Source: an uncultured Granulosicoccaceae bacterium
GTDB taxonomy: Bacteria > Pseudomonadota > Gammaproteobacteria > Granulosicoccales > Granulosicoccaceae
Direction: 5' to 3'
Assembly: GCA_937927895.1 (NCBI GenBank)
Contig: CALGKA010000018.1
Location: 1 to 64,000 of the forward strand
Length of the DNA: 64,000 nucleotides
In this document: one piece after another, positions 53,490 to 62,308 of the stretch
Position numbering within the stretch: position 1 is the stretch's first letter
Layout of the letters: every line of letters begins with the position of its first letter
Notes under the pieces: model-generated
The model's input: only the letters and a program-made list of their open reading frames with translations
The model's database searches: none
What the model was told of the DNA's origin: nothing
Program-made: the position numbers and the translations under genes

Positions 53490-54170
53490 TTAGAAGCCGT
53501 GGGTGATTTTGAAAAAGGTTTTTTTGCGGTCTAAATCTAATTCGGGTCTGTCATCGAAACGATGGCGCTTATCGCTATAAACATAACGAAGTGCGGTGCC
53601 AGGGCCTATCGGTATAGAAAAACCTGCCTCGGAATCAGTGGTGGTTTGATTAGAACCCGCTTTTGCATTGATTGATGCATCAAACCGAACCAGGGGTAGG
53701 ATGCTTGAAGTCATGCTTCCGGATAAGAAAAAGAATCCATCTTTTTCATCACCTATTTCGGCAATTTTTTGCAGTCTGCCACCCACACCCGTTTCTACTT
53801 TTACCTGTGTACTACCCCGCTGAAACAAGTTGTTGCCAACCCCGACCAGTGCATCGATCTCGCGGTCTATGTCGCCAAATTTATCTTGCTCGATACTGAA
53901 GCGCCCAAAACTGTAAACCGAGTGACTGATGGTAAACGTTGGGTTGTATCCCAGTCGATAGCTGCTGCCGTTAGATTCACGGATCCAATCGAGATAGACA
54001 TGGTGTGATAGTGGATCGGACTGATTTTTCGCAAAAAGTCGAAACGTTGGTCTTTCATCGGTGCTTGCTCCAATCTCTATGCCGCCGTCCCAATCGGCAA
54101 AACAATTTGCGCTGGCAAATAGTGATAGTGCACTTATAAATTTGATACAGGGAGCTTTCACTTCGAACAT
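53490..54170 (-). CDS. DUF481-like outer-membrane protein
   Basis: This 226-residue protein has a signal peptide ending NCFAD and many amphipathic beta strands (TFRLFAKNQ, YRLGYNPTF, FRRGSTQVKVETGVGGRLQ-like). The pattern and the aromatic C-terminus (FFKITHGF) fit an outer-membrane barrel such as the DUF481/YdiY group. Function is unknown. Confidence 0.65.
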   Translation of the reverse strand: MFEVKAPCIKFISALSLFASANCFADWDGGIEIGASTDERPTFRLFAKNQSDPLSHHVYLDWIRESNGSSYRLGYNPTFTISHSVYSFGRFSIEQDKFGDIDREIDALVGVGNNLFQRGSTQVKVETGVGGRLQKIAEIGDEKDGFFFLSGSMTSSILPLVRFDASINAKAGSNQTTTDSEAGFSIPIGPGTALRYVYSDKRHRFDDRPELDLDRKKTFFKITHGF

Positions 54171-54365
54171 CCTTCAAGACTTTGATAGGAGCATTATAGT
54201 GAAGCTTTCGTGTGGGCAGATAGAATCGCCACTTTGTCACGAAAAGAATTGTGCCTACCGCAAATGTAAGCAGTTCCAGACGGCAATTTAGGGTGTTGGG
54301 AGTAACATAGCTATAAGCTATGCGCACTAACAAAGGTTGGCAGCCTTACCAGCTATCGGTACGGT

Positions 54366-54947
54366 TTACCAAGTACGAACGGGGCCGGAGTCCAGGTGAA
54401 CAAAGTTAGAGTTCGGGTAGTAGCCCACGCCACCACCACCTAATCGGAGTGCGGCTTTCTGTACCGATGCAGTACGGACCTTTGGAATTCGGATGTCTAT
54501 GGCACGACCTGCCATGTGAAAGCTGCGTCTTGCCACACCTTCAGTGGTTTTTCTCAACATGTCGTTGGTTTTCTTAGAGCGAAAACCTGATAACACCAGT
54601 ACCGGGTTCTTTGTCTCTACGCGCTTAGTTAATAGGTAGAGTATGTTAAGAAGTCTTGGGTCTATAGCTTTGACATCACCGGTGCGAAAATCGCGCAGTA
54701 ACCAATTAACCTGGTTCAAGCCGCTTTCGATGTAGCTGCCCTCAGACCAATAGGTAATCTGTTCTTCTTCACCGGTATGGACGTTGTGCAGTGACAGTAC
54801 TCGATCTGGATAGACAATTTTTGCGCTAGCACGGGTCGCTGACCACGGTAGGCATAAGCCAGCCGCACATCCAAGCGCGAATGTTCGGCGACTTAGATTG
54901 GGGGACTTATCAGGCAAGTCTAATTGGCTATTATTCTTTTCTATCAC
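54366..54947 (-). CDS. DUF882 peptidase-like protein (YcbK type), Tat-exported
   Basis: This 193-residue protein has a twin-arginine signal (SRRTFALGCAAGLCLPW). The M15-type zinc site is visible: SFHMAGRAIDIRI (His and Asp) and NFVHLDSGPVRTW (His). YcbK/DUF882 proteins are thought to cleave peptidoglycan cross-links. It is likely in the periplasm. Confidence 0.92.
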   Translation of the reverse strand: MIEKNNSQLDLPDKSPNLSRRTFALGCAAGLCLPWSATRASAKIVYPDRVLSLHNVHTGEEEQITYWSEGSYIESGLNQVNWLLRDFRTGDVKAIDPRLLNILYLLTKRVETKNPVLVLSGFRSKKTNDMLRKTTEGVARRSFHMAGRAIDIRIPKVRTASVQKAALRLGGGGVGYYPNSNFVHLDSGPVRTW

Positions 54948-55194
54948 AAGCTACTTAAATACCGTTTTCGTTCGTTGGCAGCAACGCGCCCAGTGCATTA
55001 CTCCACAGCTGTGGTAATAATGCACAGATAGCACCAGAAAAACATACAATGATTGTAACTTTCACGAACTGATCGGCACATTATGGCACGTTATTGTCGC
55101 TTTTTGTACACAATCGTTAATGCGCAGTGACAAGTTTGTGCCACCTTTGTTGTTTTATCATCTAATTTGATGGGCCCGCTCGGATCAGTAAAAC

Positions 55195-55560
55195 ATGGCT
55201 AAAATTCTATTCAAGCTAAGGCAAGTGCCGGATGACGAGGCCGACGATGTCCGGCAACTTTTGGATCGCCACGCCATCGATTGGTACGAGACCGAGGCGG
55301 GGCGATTCCAGATCTCTTTTCCTGCAATCTGGTTGCGCAATGAGTCTCAGGAAGAGCAGGCTCGTAGTCTGATTGAAGAATATCAGGCCGAGCGTGTTGA
55401 GCGCATCCGTAGCGAGCGGCAGGCTCGCATAGACAACGGTGAAGCGGAAACATTTACACAGAGGATTGCATCGAATCCAGTGCCAATGATTTTGTCGGTA
55501 CTGGCGATTACTTTTATTTTATTCATATCTATCAAACCGTTTGTCGCACTTATAAAGTAA
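55195..55560 (+). CDS. DUF6164 family protein, C-terminal membrane anchor
   Basis: This 121-residue protein opens MAKILFKLRQVPDDEADDVR with the conserved WYETEAGRFQISFPAIWL motif and ends in one transmembrane segment (PMILSVLAITFILFISIKPF). DUF6164 proteins are widespread in proteobacteria with no assigned function. Upstream of asparaginase by 36 bp in the same direction. Confidence 0.9.
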   Translation: MAKILFKLRQVPDDEADDVRQLLDRHAIDWYETEAGRFQISFPAIWLRNESQEEQARSLIEEYQAERVERIRSERQARIDNGEAETFTQRIASNPVPMILSVLAITFILFISIKPFVALIK

Positions 55561-55596
55561 TACCGCTTTTATTTACGTTTATCTCGGAGTTAATTT

Positions 55597-56610
55597 TTGA
55601 ACCCCATTCTGGTTGATGTACTGCGCGGAGAATCCTGTGAGTCTTGTCATCGTGGTGCGCTTATAGCACTTAACGCAGACGGCAAAACGGTATTGGAGCT
55701 TGGCGATACAGACGCACTTGTGTTTCCGCGTTCATCGTTAAAACCTTTGCAAGCTATTCCATTGGTTGAGTCGGGTGCTTGTGATAAATATGCAATGACT
55801 GAACAGGAATTGGCGCTGGCTTGTGCCTCGCATTCCGGTGAAGAAATCCATCGCCAGGTTCTGTCTCAGTGGATGCAACGTATCGGTCTGTCACCTGCGA
55901 ATCTTGAATGCGGCCCGGCACTACCGTTTGATAAAGAGGCAGCCGAACAGTTGCTGCGCAGCGGTGGTGATGCGGCTCGGGAAATTCATAATTGTTCTGG
56001 CAAACATACTGGCATGTTAACGATGGCGGCTTTTTTAGAACAGCCATTGGCTGGCTATTCAGAGTACGGGCATGTTACACAGCAAGGCTGGATGACAGTG
56101 CTCAGTGAAGTGAGCGGTATTAATATATTCGATATGCCATGGGATAAAGACGGCTGTGGTCTGCCCGCTATTGCCTTGCCATTGGCAGCATTTGCTAAAT
56201 CGTTCGTACCGTTTTTAACAGCACATAAAAACAATACTAAGCGTAGCGTGGCGCTTAGCAAAATCTCAAATGCAATGCGCGCTCATCCTGTGATGGTGGC
56301 AGGAAGCAATCGTTGTTGTACTGGTGTTATGACTAATGTTAATGGCCTTATGGCCAAAACGGGCGCTGAAGGAGTATTTATAGCGGCGGCAATAGAGTCC
56401 GGTATTGTTATCGCACTTAAGGCTGATGACGGTGCCAATCGGGCAGCAGAAGCGATGCTGGGTGCAGCGCTCCGTCACCTTGGGTTGATAGACGCTACCC
56501 AATACGAAAATATGCGCCAATGGTTTAGCCCACCGATTATAAATTCTCAACAAGCTGTAGTGGGTTTTGTGGCGCCATCAAAAGTGTGGAACAGTTTGAA
56601 CCGAATTTAA
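55597..56610 (+). CDS. Asparaginase II family protein
   Basis: This 337-residue protein matches the rhizobial-type asparaginase II family. It has VLRGESCESCHRGALIAL, VFPRSSLKPLQAIPL, ACASHSGEEIHR and NCSGKHTGMLTMA. The family hydrolyses L-asparagine to aspartate and ammonia and differs from classical asparaginases. Extra Cys residues (ESCESCH) lie near the catalytic region. It is followed by the aldehyde dehydrogenase, 73 bp later. Confidence 0.92.
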   Translation: MNPILVDVLRGESCESCHRGALIALNADGKTVLELGDTDALVFPRSSLKPLQAIPLVESGACDKYAMTEQELALACASHSGEEIHRQVLSQWMQRIGLSPANLECGPALPFDKEAAEQLLRSGGDAAREIHNCSGKHTGMLTMAAFLEQPLAGYSEYGHVTQQGWMTVLSEVSGINIFDMPWDKDGCGLPAIALPLAAFAKSFVPFLTAHKNNTKRSVALSKISNAMRAHPVMVAGSNRCCTGVMTNVNGLMAKTGAEGVFIAAAIESGIVIALKADDGANRAAEAMLGAALRHLGLIDATQYENMRQWFSPPIINSQQAVVGFVAPSKVWNSLNRI

Positions 56611-56683
56611 TTTCAGGTCGTTTTACGTGCTTTAGTTGAGCGGTCTTTGTACTTGAATTGAATTATTATGGTGGGCCTGGTCA

Positions 56684-58195
56684 GTGGTCAAAACAAGCGG
56701 CCATATAAAAGTGGCCCAAAAAGCGGAAACAAAACTTTTGAAATTATCAGATCAATCACTACTTAAAACAGATGCTTTTATCGGTGGCGAATGGCAAGCG
56801 GCGTCAAGCGGCGGCGTTTTCCCTGTCGTTAATCCTGCCAACGGCAAAGAGATCGCAAGTGTTGCTGATTGTGGAGCAACCGATACAGAAAAAGCCATTG
56901 AAGCTGCCAACGCAGCACTATCAGCATGGAGTGCGAAAACGGCTAAAGAACGTTCACAAATTTTGAAGCAGTGGCACAAGCTGATTCTTGAAAACCAAGA
57001 AGATCTAGCGCTTATTTTAAGTGCAGAACAAGGCAAGCCAATGGCAGAGAGTCGTGGTGAAATAGGCTATGGTGCAAGCTTTATAGAATGGTTTGCGGAA
57101 GAAGCAAAACGAATCTACGGCGATGTTATACCTGCTCACGCTGCTGATAAACGCCTAATTGTGATAAGGCAACCTGTGGGAGTTACCGCGGCTATCACGC
57201 CATGGAATTTTCCTAACGCCATGATTGCTCGTAAAGTGGGCCCGGCTCTCGCGGCTGGGTGCACTATGGTGGTTAAGCCTGCTGAGGCAACTCCACTTTC
57301 TGCTTTGGCTATGGCAGAGCTGTCTTTGCGCGCAGGGATTCCCAAAGGGGTATTTAGCGTTGTGCCTACCAACAATGCTGCGGCGGTAGGTGGTGCGTTA
57401 ACGTCATCGCCGATTGTGCGTAAACTGTCTTTTACCGGGTCAACAAGAGTCGGCAAATTGTTAATGGAGCAATCTGCATCGACGGTTAAAAAGGTTTCAA
57501 TGGAGCTTGGTGGTAACGCGCCATTTCTTGTTTTTGATGATGCAGATATTGATGCAGCGGTCGCTGGAGCAATGATTTCCAAGTATCGCAATTCTGGTCA
57601 AACCTGTGTTTGTGCAAATCGCTTTATAGTGCAAGATAAAGTATATGATGAATTTTGTGAAAAGCTTGCCGCCGCCGCAGCACAACTGAAAGTCGGTGCA
57701 GCTGACTCCGGGGATGTGCAGCAGGGTCCACTAATTAATCAAGCAGCTGTAGATAAAGTGGTTGATCACGTCACTGACGCTGTATCTAAAGGTGCCAAGG
57801 TGATACTGGGTGGTGAAGCTCATGAACTAGGAGGCTTGTTTTACAAGCCTACCGTTCTAGCGGATGTCACTACTGATATGAAAATCACCTCAGAAGAGAC
57901 CTTCGGACCTGTGGCTCCGGTATTTCGATTTAAAGAAGAGGCCGAAGGTGTGGCACTCGCTAATGCAACTGAATTTGGACTGGCAGCTTATTTCTATGCC
58001 CGTGATATTAATCGGGTTTGGCGGGTAGCTGAAGCTTTAGAAACAGGCATGGTAGGTATCAATGACGGGCTTATTTCAACAGAAGTGGCACCCTTTGGTG
58101 GTGTGAAAGAGTCAGGTATTGGACGTGAAGGTTCGCTCTACGGCATCGAAGACTATGTAGAGATGAAGTATCTGTGTATGGGGGGTATTTCATAG
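56684..58195 (+). CDS. gabD: NAD(P)-dependent succinate-semialdehyde dehydrogenase-like enzyme
   Basis: This 503-residue ALDH has the catalytic Glu in ELGGNAPFLVFDDAD, the nucleophile Cys in NSGQTCVCANR and the nucleotide-binding region SFTGSTRVGKLL. ALDH5/GabD-like features include ITPWNFPNAMIARKVGPALAAG and FGGVKESGIGREGS. It probably oxidises succinate semialdehyde from GABA breakdown, but related semialdehydes are possible. No GABA aminotransferase lies beside it. The GTG start is assumed. Confidence 0.9.
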   Translation: MVKTSGHIKVAQKAETKLLKLSDQSLLKTDAFIGGEWQAASSGGVFPVVNPANGKEIASVADCGATDTEKAIEAANAALSAWSAKTAKERSQILKQWHKLILENQEDLALILSAEQGKPMAESRGEIGYGASFIEWFAEEAKRIYGDVIPAHAADKRLIVIRQPVGVTAAITPWNFPNAMIARKVGPALAAGCTMVVKPAEATPLSALAMAELSLRAGIPKGVFSVVPTNNAAAVGGALTSSPIVRKLSFTGSTRVGKLLMEQSASTVKKVSMELGGNAPFLVFDDADIDAAVAGAMISKYRNSGQTCVCANRFIVQDKVYDEFCEKLAAAAAQLKVGAADSGDVQQGPLINQAAVDKVVDHVTDAVSKGAKVILGGEAHELGGLFYKPTVLADVTTDMKITSEETFGPVAPVFRFKEEAEGVALANATEFGLAAYFYARDINRVWRVAEALETGMVGINDGLISTEVAPFGGVKESGIGREGSLYGIEDYVEMKYLCMGGIS

Positions 58196-58231
58196 CGACA
58201 CGTCTTTTCAATTAGCATTATCAGTAATAAA

Positions 58232-58256
58232 AACTGGCCGAGTTACTCGGCCAGTT
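58232..58256 (-). terminator. Terminator overlapping a stop codon
   Basis: AACTGGCCGAG-TTA-CTCGGCCAGTT is a perfect 11-bp stem. One arm encodes the last codons (Leu-Ala-Glu) of the minus-strand gene and the loop is its stop. The following minus-strand sequence is T-rich. Confidence 0.75.
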
Positions 58257-59013
58257 GTATAAAAAGCTTGCCGTCTTTCACTTCGATATCTTCAATACCA
58301 TCTGCTAAAGATTTCCAGAAGCCATCGGAGCCACCAAATTCCTGTACCAAATCGATATTTTTAATTCCGCCCAGCCAGGCATTAGGTATTGGTACACCCC
58401 AAACACTTACCCCTTGCATAATAATTTCTGGTCTACCATTCTTATAAGATACTTCGGTGCCGCCACTCACTTTAAGCGTTTTACCACCGAAGAAAGGAAA
58501 GTCCGGGTCTAGAGGCAATAGCAATTTAATGCTTGCCACATCATCACCTAAGTGCACAACTAACTGCTCGGCTAGATCAGTGTTCTTGGCAAGTAGGGAG
58601 TTGAGTTCGCGTTCGGTAAGTTCTATACGCCGTTTGCTGTCATCTTCTTTATAGGATTCTGGTACTAGCTCGCCGTTGTCGCCTGGCTGCAATTCGCCTG
58701 TGTTGAACTTGGCGCTTAGGTCTGCTTTAAAATCGTCATTGATGTCTTGGTTTGCAGCATCATTTTCGATTGCTGCGAATGCAGAGGTTGTGCTTGTATC
58801 GTTGTTTCCAAGGGCATCAAGTTTTTGTTCCAGGGTTTGTTGCTCTGTCTTGCTGAGTTCCACGGGTTTGAAATTTTTACTAAACAGCTGGCTTTGAATG
58901 GCCCAGACTGTCGCACCGACGGTCACGATGATTGTTAACAAAAGTAAACCCACGATCGCCAGACAACCAAGTTTACCGGCCTGATTTTTTTTTGTTTTAA
59001 CTTGAATTTTCAT
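58243..59013 (-). CDS. Membrane-anchored protein of unknown function
   Basis: From the ATG at 59013 this is 256 residues. A basic N-terminus precedes a strong transmembrane anchor (LGCLAIVGLLLLTIIVTVGATVWAI). The exported part begins with a polar helical region, then ends with a domain (VKDGKLFIQL, SGGTEVSYKNGRPEII, VSVWGVPIPNAWLG) resembling an arginine-repressor-like or DUF-type beta fold. No function is known. It ends in the overlapped terminator. Confidence 0.75.
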   Translation of the reverse strand: MKIQVKTKKNQAGKLGCLAIVGLLLLTIIVTVGATVWAIQSQLFSKNFKPVELSKTEQQTLEQKLDALGNNDTSTTSAFAAIENDAANQDINDDFKADLSAKFNTGELQPGDNGELVPESYKEDDSKRRIELTERELNSLLAKNTDLAEQLVVHLGDDVASIKLLLPLDPDFPFFGGKTLKVSGGTEVSYKNGRPEIIMQGVSVWGVPIPNAWLGGIKNIDLVQEFGGSDGFWKSLADGIEDIEVKDGKLFIQLAE

Positions 59014-59301
59014 TGCAGGCAATTAATTGACTCCAGTGGTGTTGCAGATGGTAAAGCGCTAATCTTACTCTTAATTTCAGGCAAAGATTTGCAAGGTTTA
59101 CGGTAGTTAAACTTGTATTCGGTTTCATTTATGATCGAAAATAAAGTTGGCCAATGATAGTGATGAATCTCAACAGTAACCTAGAGGTAATGGTCAACGA
59201 TACTAAAGAGTACGTAAATTGGGGAACCTGTTTCTTGTCGATAACAATTGTTGTGAGTTTGGGCTTTCAGTGGGAAACCAACTAAAGTCTGAGTTTGATC
59301 A

Positions 59302-59394
59302 TAGCTGGCGTCTGTCCATAACAGCGTGAAGCGAGGATCATTCACGTGTCCTGGGTGGTCCGCAGTAGAGTGTTTATGGACGGCCACTCGCTAG
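59302..59394. mobile_element. Fold-back (MITE-like) element, copy C (short)
   Basis: This 93-bp copy begins TAGCTGGCG and ends CGCTAG, with inner GTCCATAACAGCG and its complement. It shares CTACTGCGGACCACCCAGGA plus following bases with copy B. Compared with A and B the middle is deleted. It spans the annotated start of the next ORF at 59346, so the true start is probably after it. Confidence 0.7.
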
Positions 59395-59450
59395 AAGCTT
59401 TCGATAACCCAAAACGGCCCGATTGGCCGAAATTCCCAAAGAGTCGAATT

Positions 59451-61046
59451 GTGGCTGAAACCATAACAGATCAACATTCATCAACCAGTGACGCACCTGC
59501 TACGCCTGTGCTCGCTAGTAATGAGCAACGCGTAGCCAATAGCGCGGCGGGTCTCTGGTGGATCGCAGCGCTATTTGTGGGTCTGTTCATAGCGACGTTT
59601 TTTTTGATTGCTCCAAAAATACAGTACAACCTCGACCGTGAAGTTCGAGCTCGGTTGAGTGATGCGGGCATTGACCCCGCTACACTAAAACTTAATTGGG
59701 ATTACCGAAACCTAACTGTTACAGGTTACTTGCCCGACGATGTTAGTCCTGAGGAGTTAAGTACAATTCTGTACGGAACCGCCGCGCCGAAATCTGCTTT
59801 GTTTGCTGAAGGCGTACGGCACGTTAGATTGTTTTTGGATGATGGTACTTTCCAAAGTAGCGGTCCTGGTCCAACTTTCAAAAACAGCTTAAGTGATGAG
59901 TCTTTATCACTTTCTATTAGTAGTAATAGCACTACAGCGGCTCTGAATGGTGCCGTGCAGACAGAAGCACAACGAGAAAAACTTGCTAGAGCAGTCATTG
60001 GAACCGGTGTGACTTATGTGCAAGATAACATTGAAGTAATGTCCATACCGGCGACAGTTGCCGTGAATGATCGTGTTGATCTGCTAGCAACTATTTTAAC
60101 GCAGACAGGCCCCGCTCAAGCTGAAAGATGTGAGATCACTATGAACGAAAGTGGTCTGTACTATCGTATTACAGCGCTAGACAAAGCCAGTGCATTAGCA
60201 ATCGAACAGGCGGCAGTTAATGATATTTCAGACTTTAGAATCACCGGTGGCGTAGATTTAATAAGCGACTATTCTTTTGATCTTTCAGCAAAAGCCGATG
60301 GAGAATCCATTACCCTGTCGGGAGACATCCGTTCAGAAGAACATCGTAAACGAATCGTGTTTGCAGCTACAGAAGCGATTGGCGGTGATAACATAGTCGA
60401 TCAAATGATTCTTGTTCAGTCAAACACCAACGCATCGGAATCGAACGCTAAAGTTGATAGTTATGCAGCTGTTATCTCTCGCTTTGCACGTGGTATTGAT
60501 GGTGAAGTGACTCTTGTTGGAGATAGCTTAGTGATTAATGCAAATGCAGGAAGTGAGGCGGTAAAGGAATATCTAACTGCCGCAACTGAGGGTGCACGTG
60601 CTGTCGGCTTATCTGTGACCGAGAATATCCGTCTGCAATTGGAGCTCGACGATTCACAGGCTTTGCAGTCTGAACTTGATCAATTGATCGGTGAAGTGCG
60701 TACTAACGTAGTATTTGAAAGTGGCACATCTGAGTTGTCAGCGGCTGCAAAGCAAACACTCGATAAAGTAGCTGCCCGAATTAACAGATACAATGGTTTG
60801 TTGGTTGAAGTTGAAGGCCACACCGACAATGTAGGGCGTGCAGTTATTAACGAAAAGCTAAGCCAAAGCAGAGCCAATGCCGTAAGAGCGTATTTATCAC
60901 AACGTGCCATTGACGGTAATCGATTAATAGCCGTTGGGTATGGGCATCGAAGCCCTATTGAAACGAACGATACAGCTGAAGGGCGGCAAGCTAATCGCCG
61001 GGTGCATTTTACTGTGTTAAAGCAGCCTAAAAATGTAGACGGTTGA
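59451..61046 (+). CDS. Membrane-anchored BON/OmpA-like protein
   Basis: From the GTG at 59451 (AAAGAG 7 nt upstream) this is 531 residues. A transmembrane segment (LWWIAALFVGLFIATFFLIA) is followed by about 330 residues with BON-like repeats (LNWDYRNLTVTGYLPDD, ITLSGDIRSEEHRKRIVF, VTLVGDSLVINANAGSEAV) and a C-terminal OmpA/MotB domain (VVFESGTSELSAAAKQTLDK, VEGHTDNVGRAVINEKLSQS). It likely binds peptidoglycan from the inner membrane. The track start at 59346 lies within the fold-back element. It is 61 bp before the coiled-coil/HhH gene and may form a pair with it. Confidence 0.85.
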   Translation: MAETITDQHSSTSDAPATPVLASNEQRVANSAAGLWWIAALFVGLFIATFFLIAPKIQYNLDREVRARLSDAGIDPATLKLNWDYRNLTVTGYLPDDVSPEELSTILYGTAAPKSALFAEGVRHVRLFLDDGTFQSSGPGPTFKNSLSDESLSLSISSNSTTAALNGAVQTEAQREKLARAVIGTGVTYVQDNIEVMSIPATVAVNDRVDLLATILTQTGPAQAERCEITMNESGLYYRITALDKASALAIEQAAVNDISDFRITGGVDLISDYSFDLSAKADGESITLSGDIRSEEHRKRIVFAATEAIGGDNIVDQMILVQSNTNASESNAKVDSYAAVISRFARGIDGEVTLVGDSLVINANAGSEAVKEYLTAATEGARAVGLSVTENIRLQLELDDSQALQSELDQLIGEVRTNVVFESGTSELSAAAKQTLDKVAARINRYNGLLVEVEGHTDNVGRAVINEKLSQSRANAVRAYLSQRAIDGNRLIAVGYGHRSPIETNDTAEGRQANRRVHFTVLKQPKNVDG

Positions 61047-61107
61047 TGAATAGGGTAATAGGCATGGGATATTTTCACCAACAGCTTTTAAAAGCAAAGG
61101 AAAAAAA

Positions 61108-62292
61108 ATGACTTGGGTATTGTGGGATATATTAGTTCCACTTTTACTGGCTTTTGGACTTGGTGTCATATTAACGTGGCAAGCGTGGCGTGTATTCCCA
61201 CATTTATTTTCTGCCGGTGCAGACACTGAGCCAAAAGATAGCGCAATTGATCAGCGAGAAGTTGAATCCGCGGTATTGGGTGGTGAGGCTATTAGCGATG
61301 GTTCAGCACGCCCTGGAGATGTTAATAAGAAATCGCAACATGATTCAGAATCAAGCGGCGCATTAACAGAACTCGAAGCTGCCAACATCACACTTATTGA
61401 AGAGCGTGATCGCGCCACACTTGCTCTCGAGGAGCAGTGTAGCGAAACGCAGCAGCTCAAATCTCGCAATGAAGAGCTAGAAGTGCTTCTCAAAGAGCGC
61501 AATGCTAGTGCTGTTGGACCAGAGCCCGATGTATTGGATATTGATCCAGTCGTCAGTGAGGCAGATGATTTACCGGAAGCTTTGCGATTAGGTGATATGA
61601 ACAATAACAACGCCACTATCAAGGCAGAGGTTGCGCTGTTAAAAGAAAACGTTGAGAGTTTATCTCGTTCACTTGACTCTGAGAGGCGTGAAAAACGAGA
61701 GTTTGAACTGCAATTGCTTAACGCAAATAACCGCTGTAAAAAACTTGAAGGAAACGTTACCGATGTACCAAAATTAGAAAGTATCGCAGCCGATCCTGGT
61801 CGTGATAATAAGTCCGACGATGAAAATGAAGCTGCTGAATCACAAGCTGAAGTAGCCACAGAAGTCGCACCAGGCGGTACTGCAGAAGCGACAGCGGTTA
61901 AAAGCCAGTCTGTGGAGTTGTCGGTTGTATCCATTGCTGATGAATTTCTAATTGAGCCGTCACCTACTAATACGATTTCGAGCAAAACCAGCGCTTCAAA
62001 AAGGCCATCGAATCCTGTTGATGCCCCCGAAGGATGGACAATACCCGAGGTGAAGCCTAGTAAAAAAGAACGCGATCAACTGACCAAGATAAAAGGTGTG
62101 GGTCCGGTATTAGAGAAATTGCTGCATAAATCCGGGATATATTTTTATCGCCAGGTTGCAAGCTTAAATAAAAATGGAATCGATGAATTACAGGCGAAAA
62201 TACCGCAATTTCCGGGGCGCATTGAACGAGACAATTGGGTCGATCAGGCGAAGAAGCTGCATAAAGATAAATATGGTGTAGCAGCTAGTTAG
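61108..62292 (+). CDS. Membrane-anchored coiled-coil protein with HhH-type C-terminus
   Basis: This 394-residue protein starts after AAAGGA with an N-terminal transmembrane segment (VLWDILVPLLLAFGLGVIL). Acidic coiled-coil stretches follow (about 85-130 and 175-215; EERDRATLALEEQCSETQQL, RSLDSERREKREFELQLLNA) and then a disordered acidic linker. The C-terminal 70 residues (RDQLTKIKGVGPVLEKLLHK, FPGRIERDNWVDQAKKLH) match the HhH-like domain of 'flap endonuclease-like' envelope proteins. It could link DNA or another partner to the cell envelope. Function is unknown. Confidence 0.85.
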   Translation: MTWVLWDILVPLLLAFGLGVILTWQAWRVFPHLFSAGADTEPKDSAIDQREVESAVLGGEAISDGSARPGDVNKKSQHDSESSGALTELEAANITLIEERDRATLALEEQCSETQQLKSRNEELEVLLKERNASAVGPEPDVLDIDPVVSEADDLPEALRLGDMNNNNATIKAEVALLKENVESLSRSLDSERREKREFELQLLNANNRCKKLEGNVTDVPKLESIAADPGRDNKSDDENEAAESQAEVATEVAPGGTAEATAVKSQSVELSVVSIADEFLIEPSPTNTISSKTSASKRPSNPVDAPEGWTIPEVKPSKKERDQLTKIKGVGPVLEKLLHKSGIYFYRQVASLNKNGIDELQAKIPQFPGRIERDNWVDQAKKLHKDKYGVAAS

Positions 62293-62308
62293 CTTGGGCT
62301 AATCTAAC

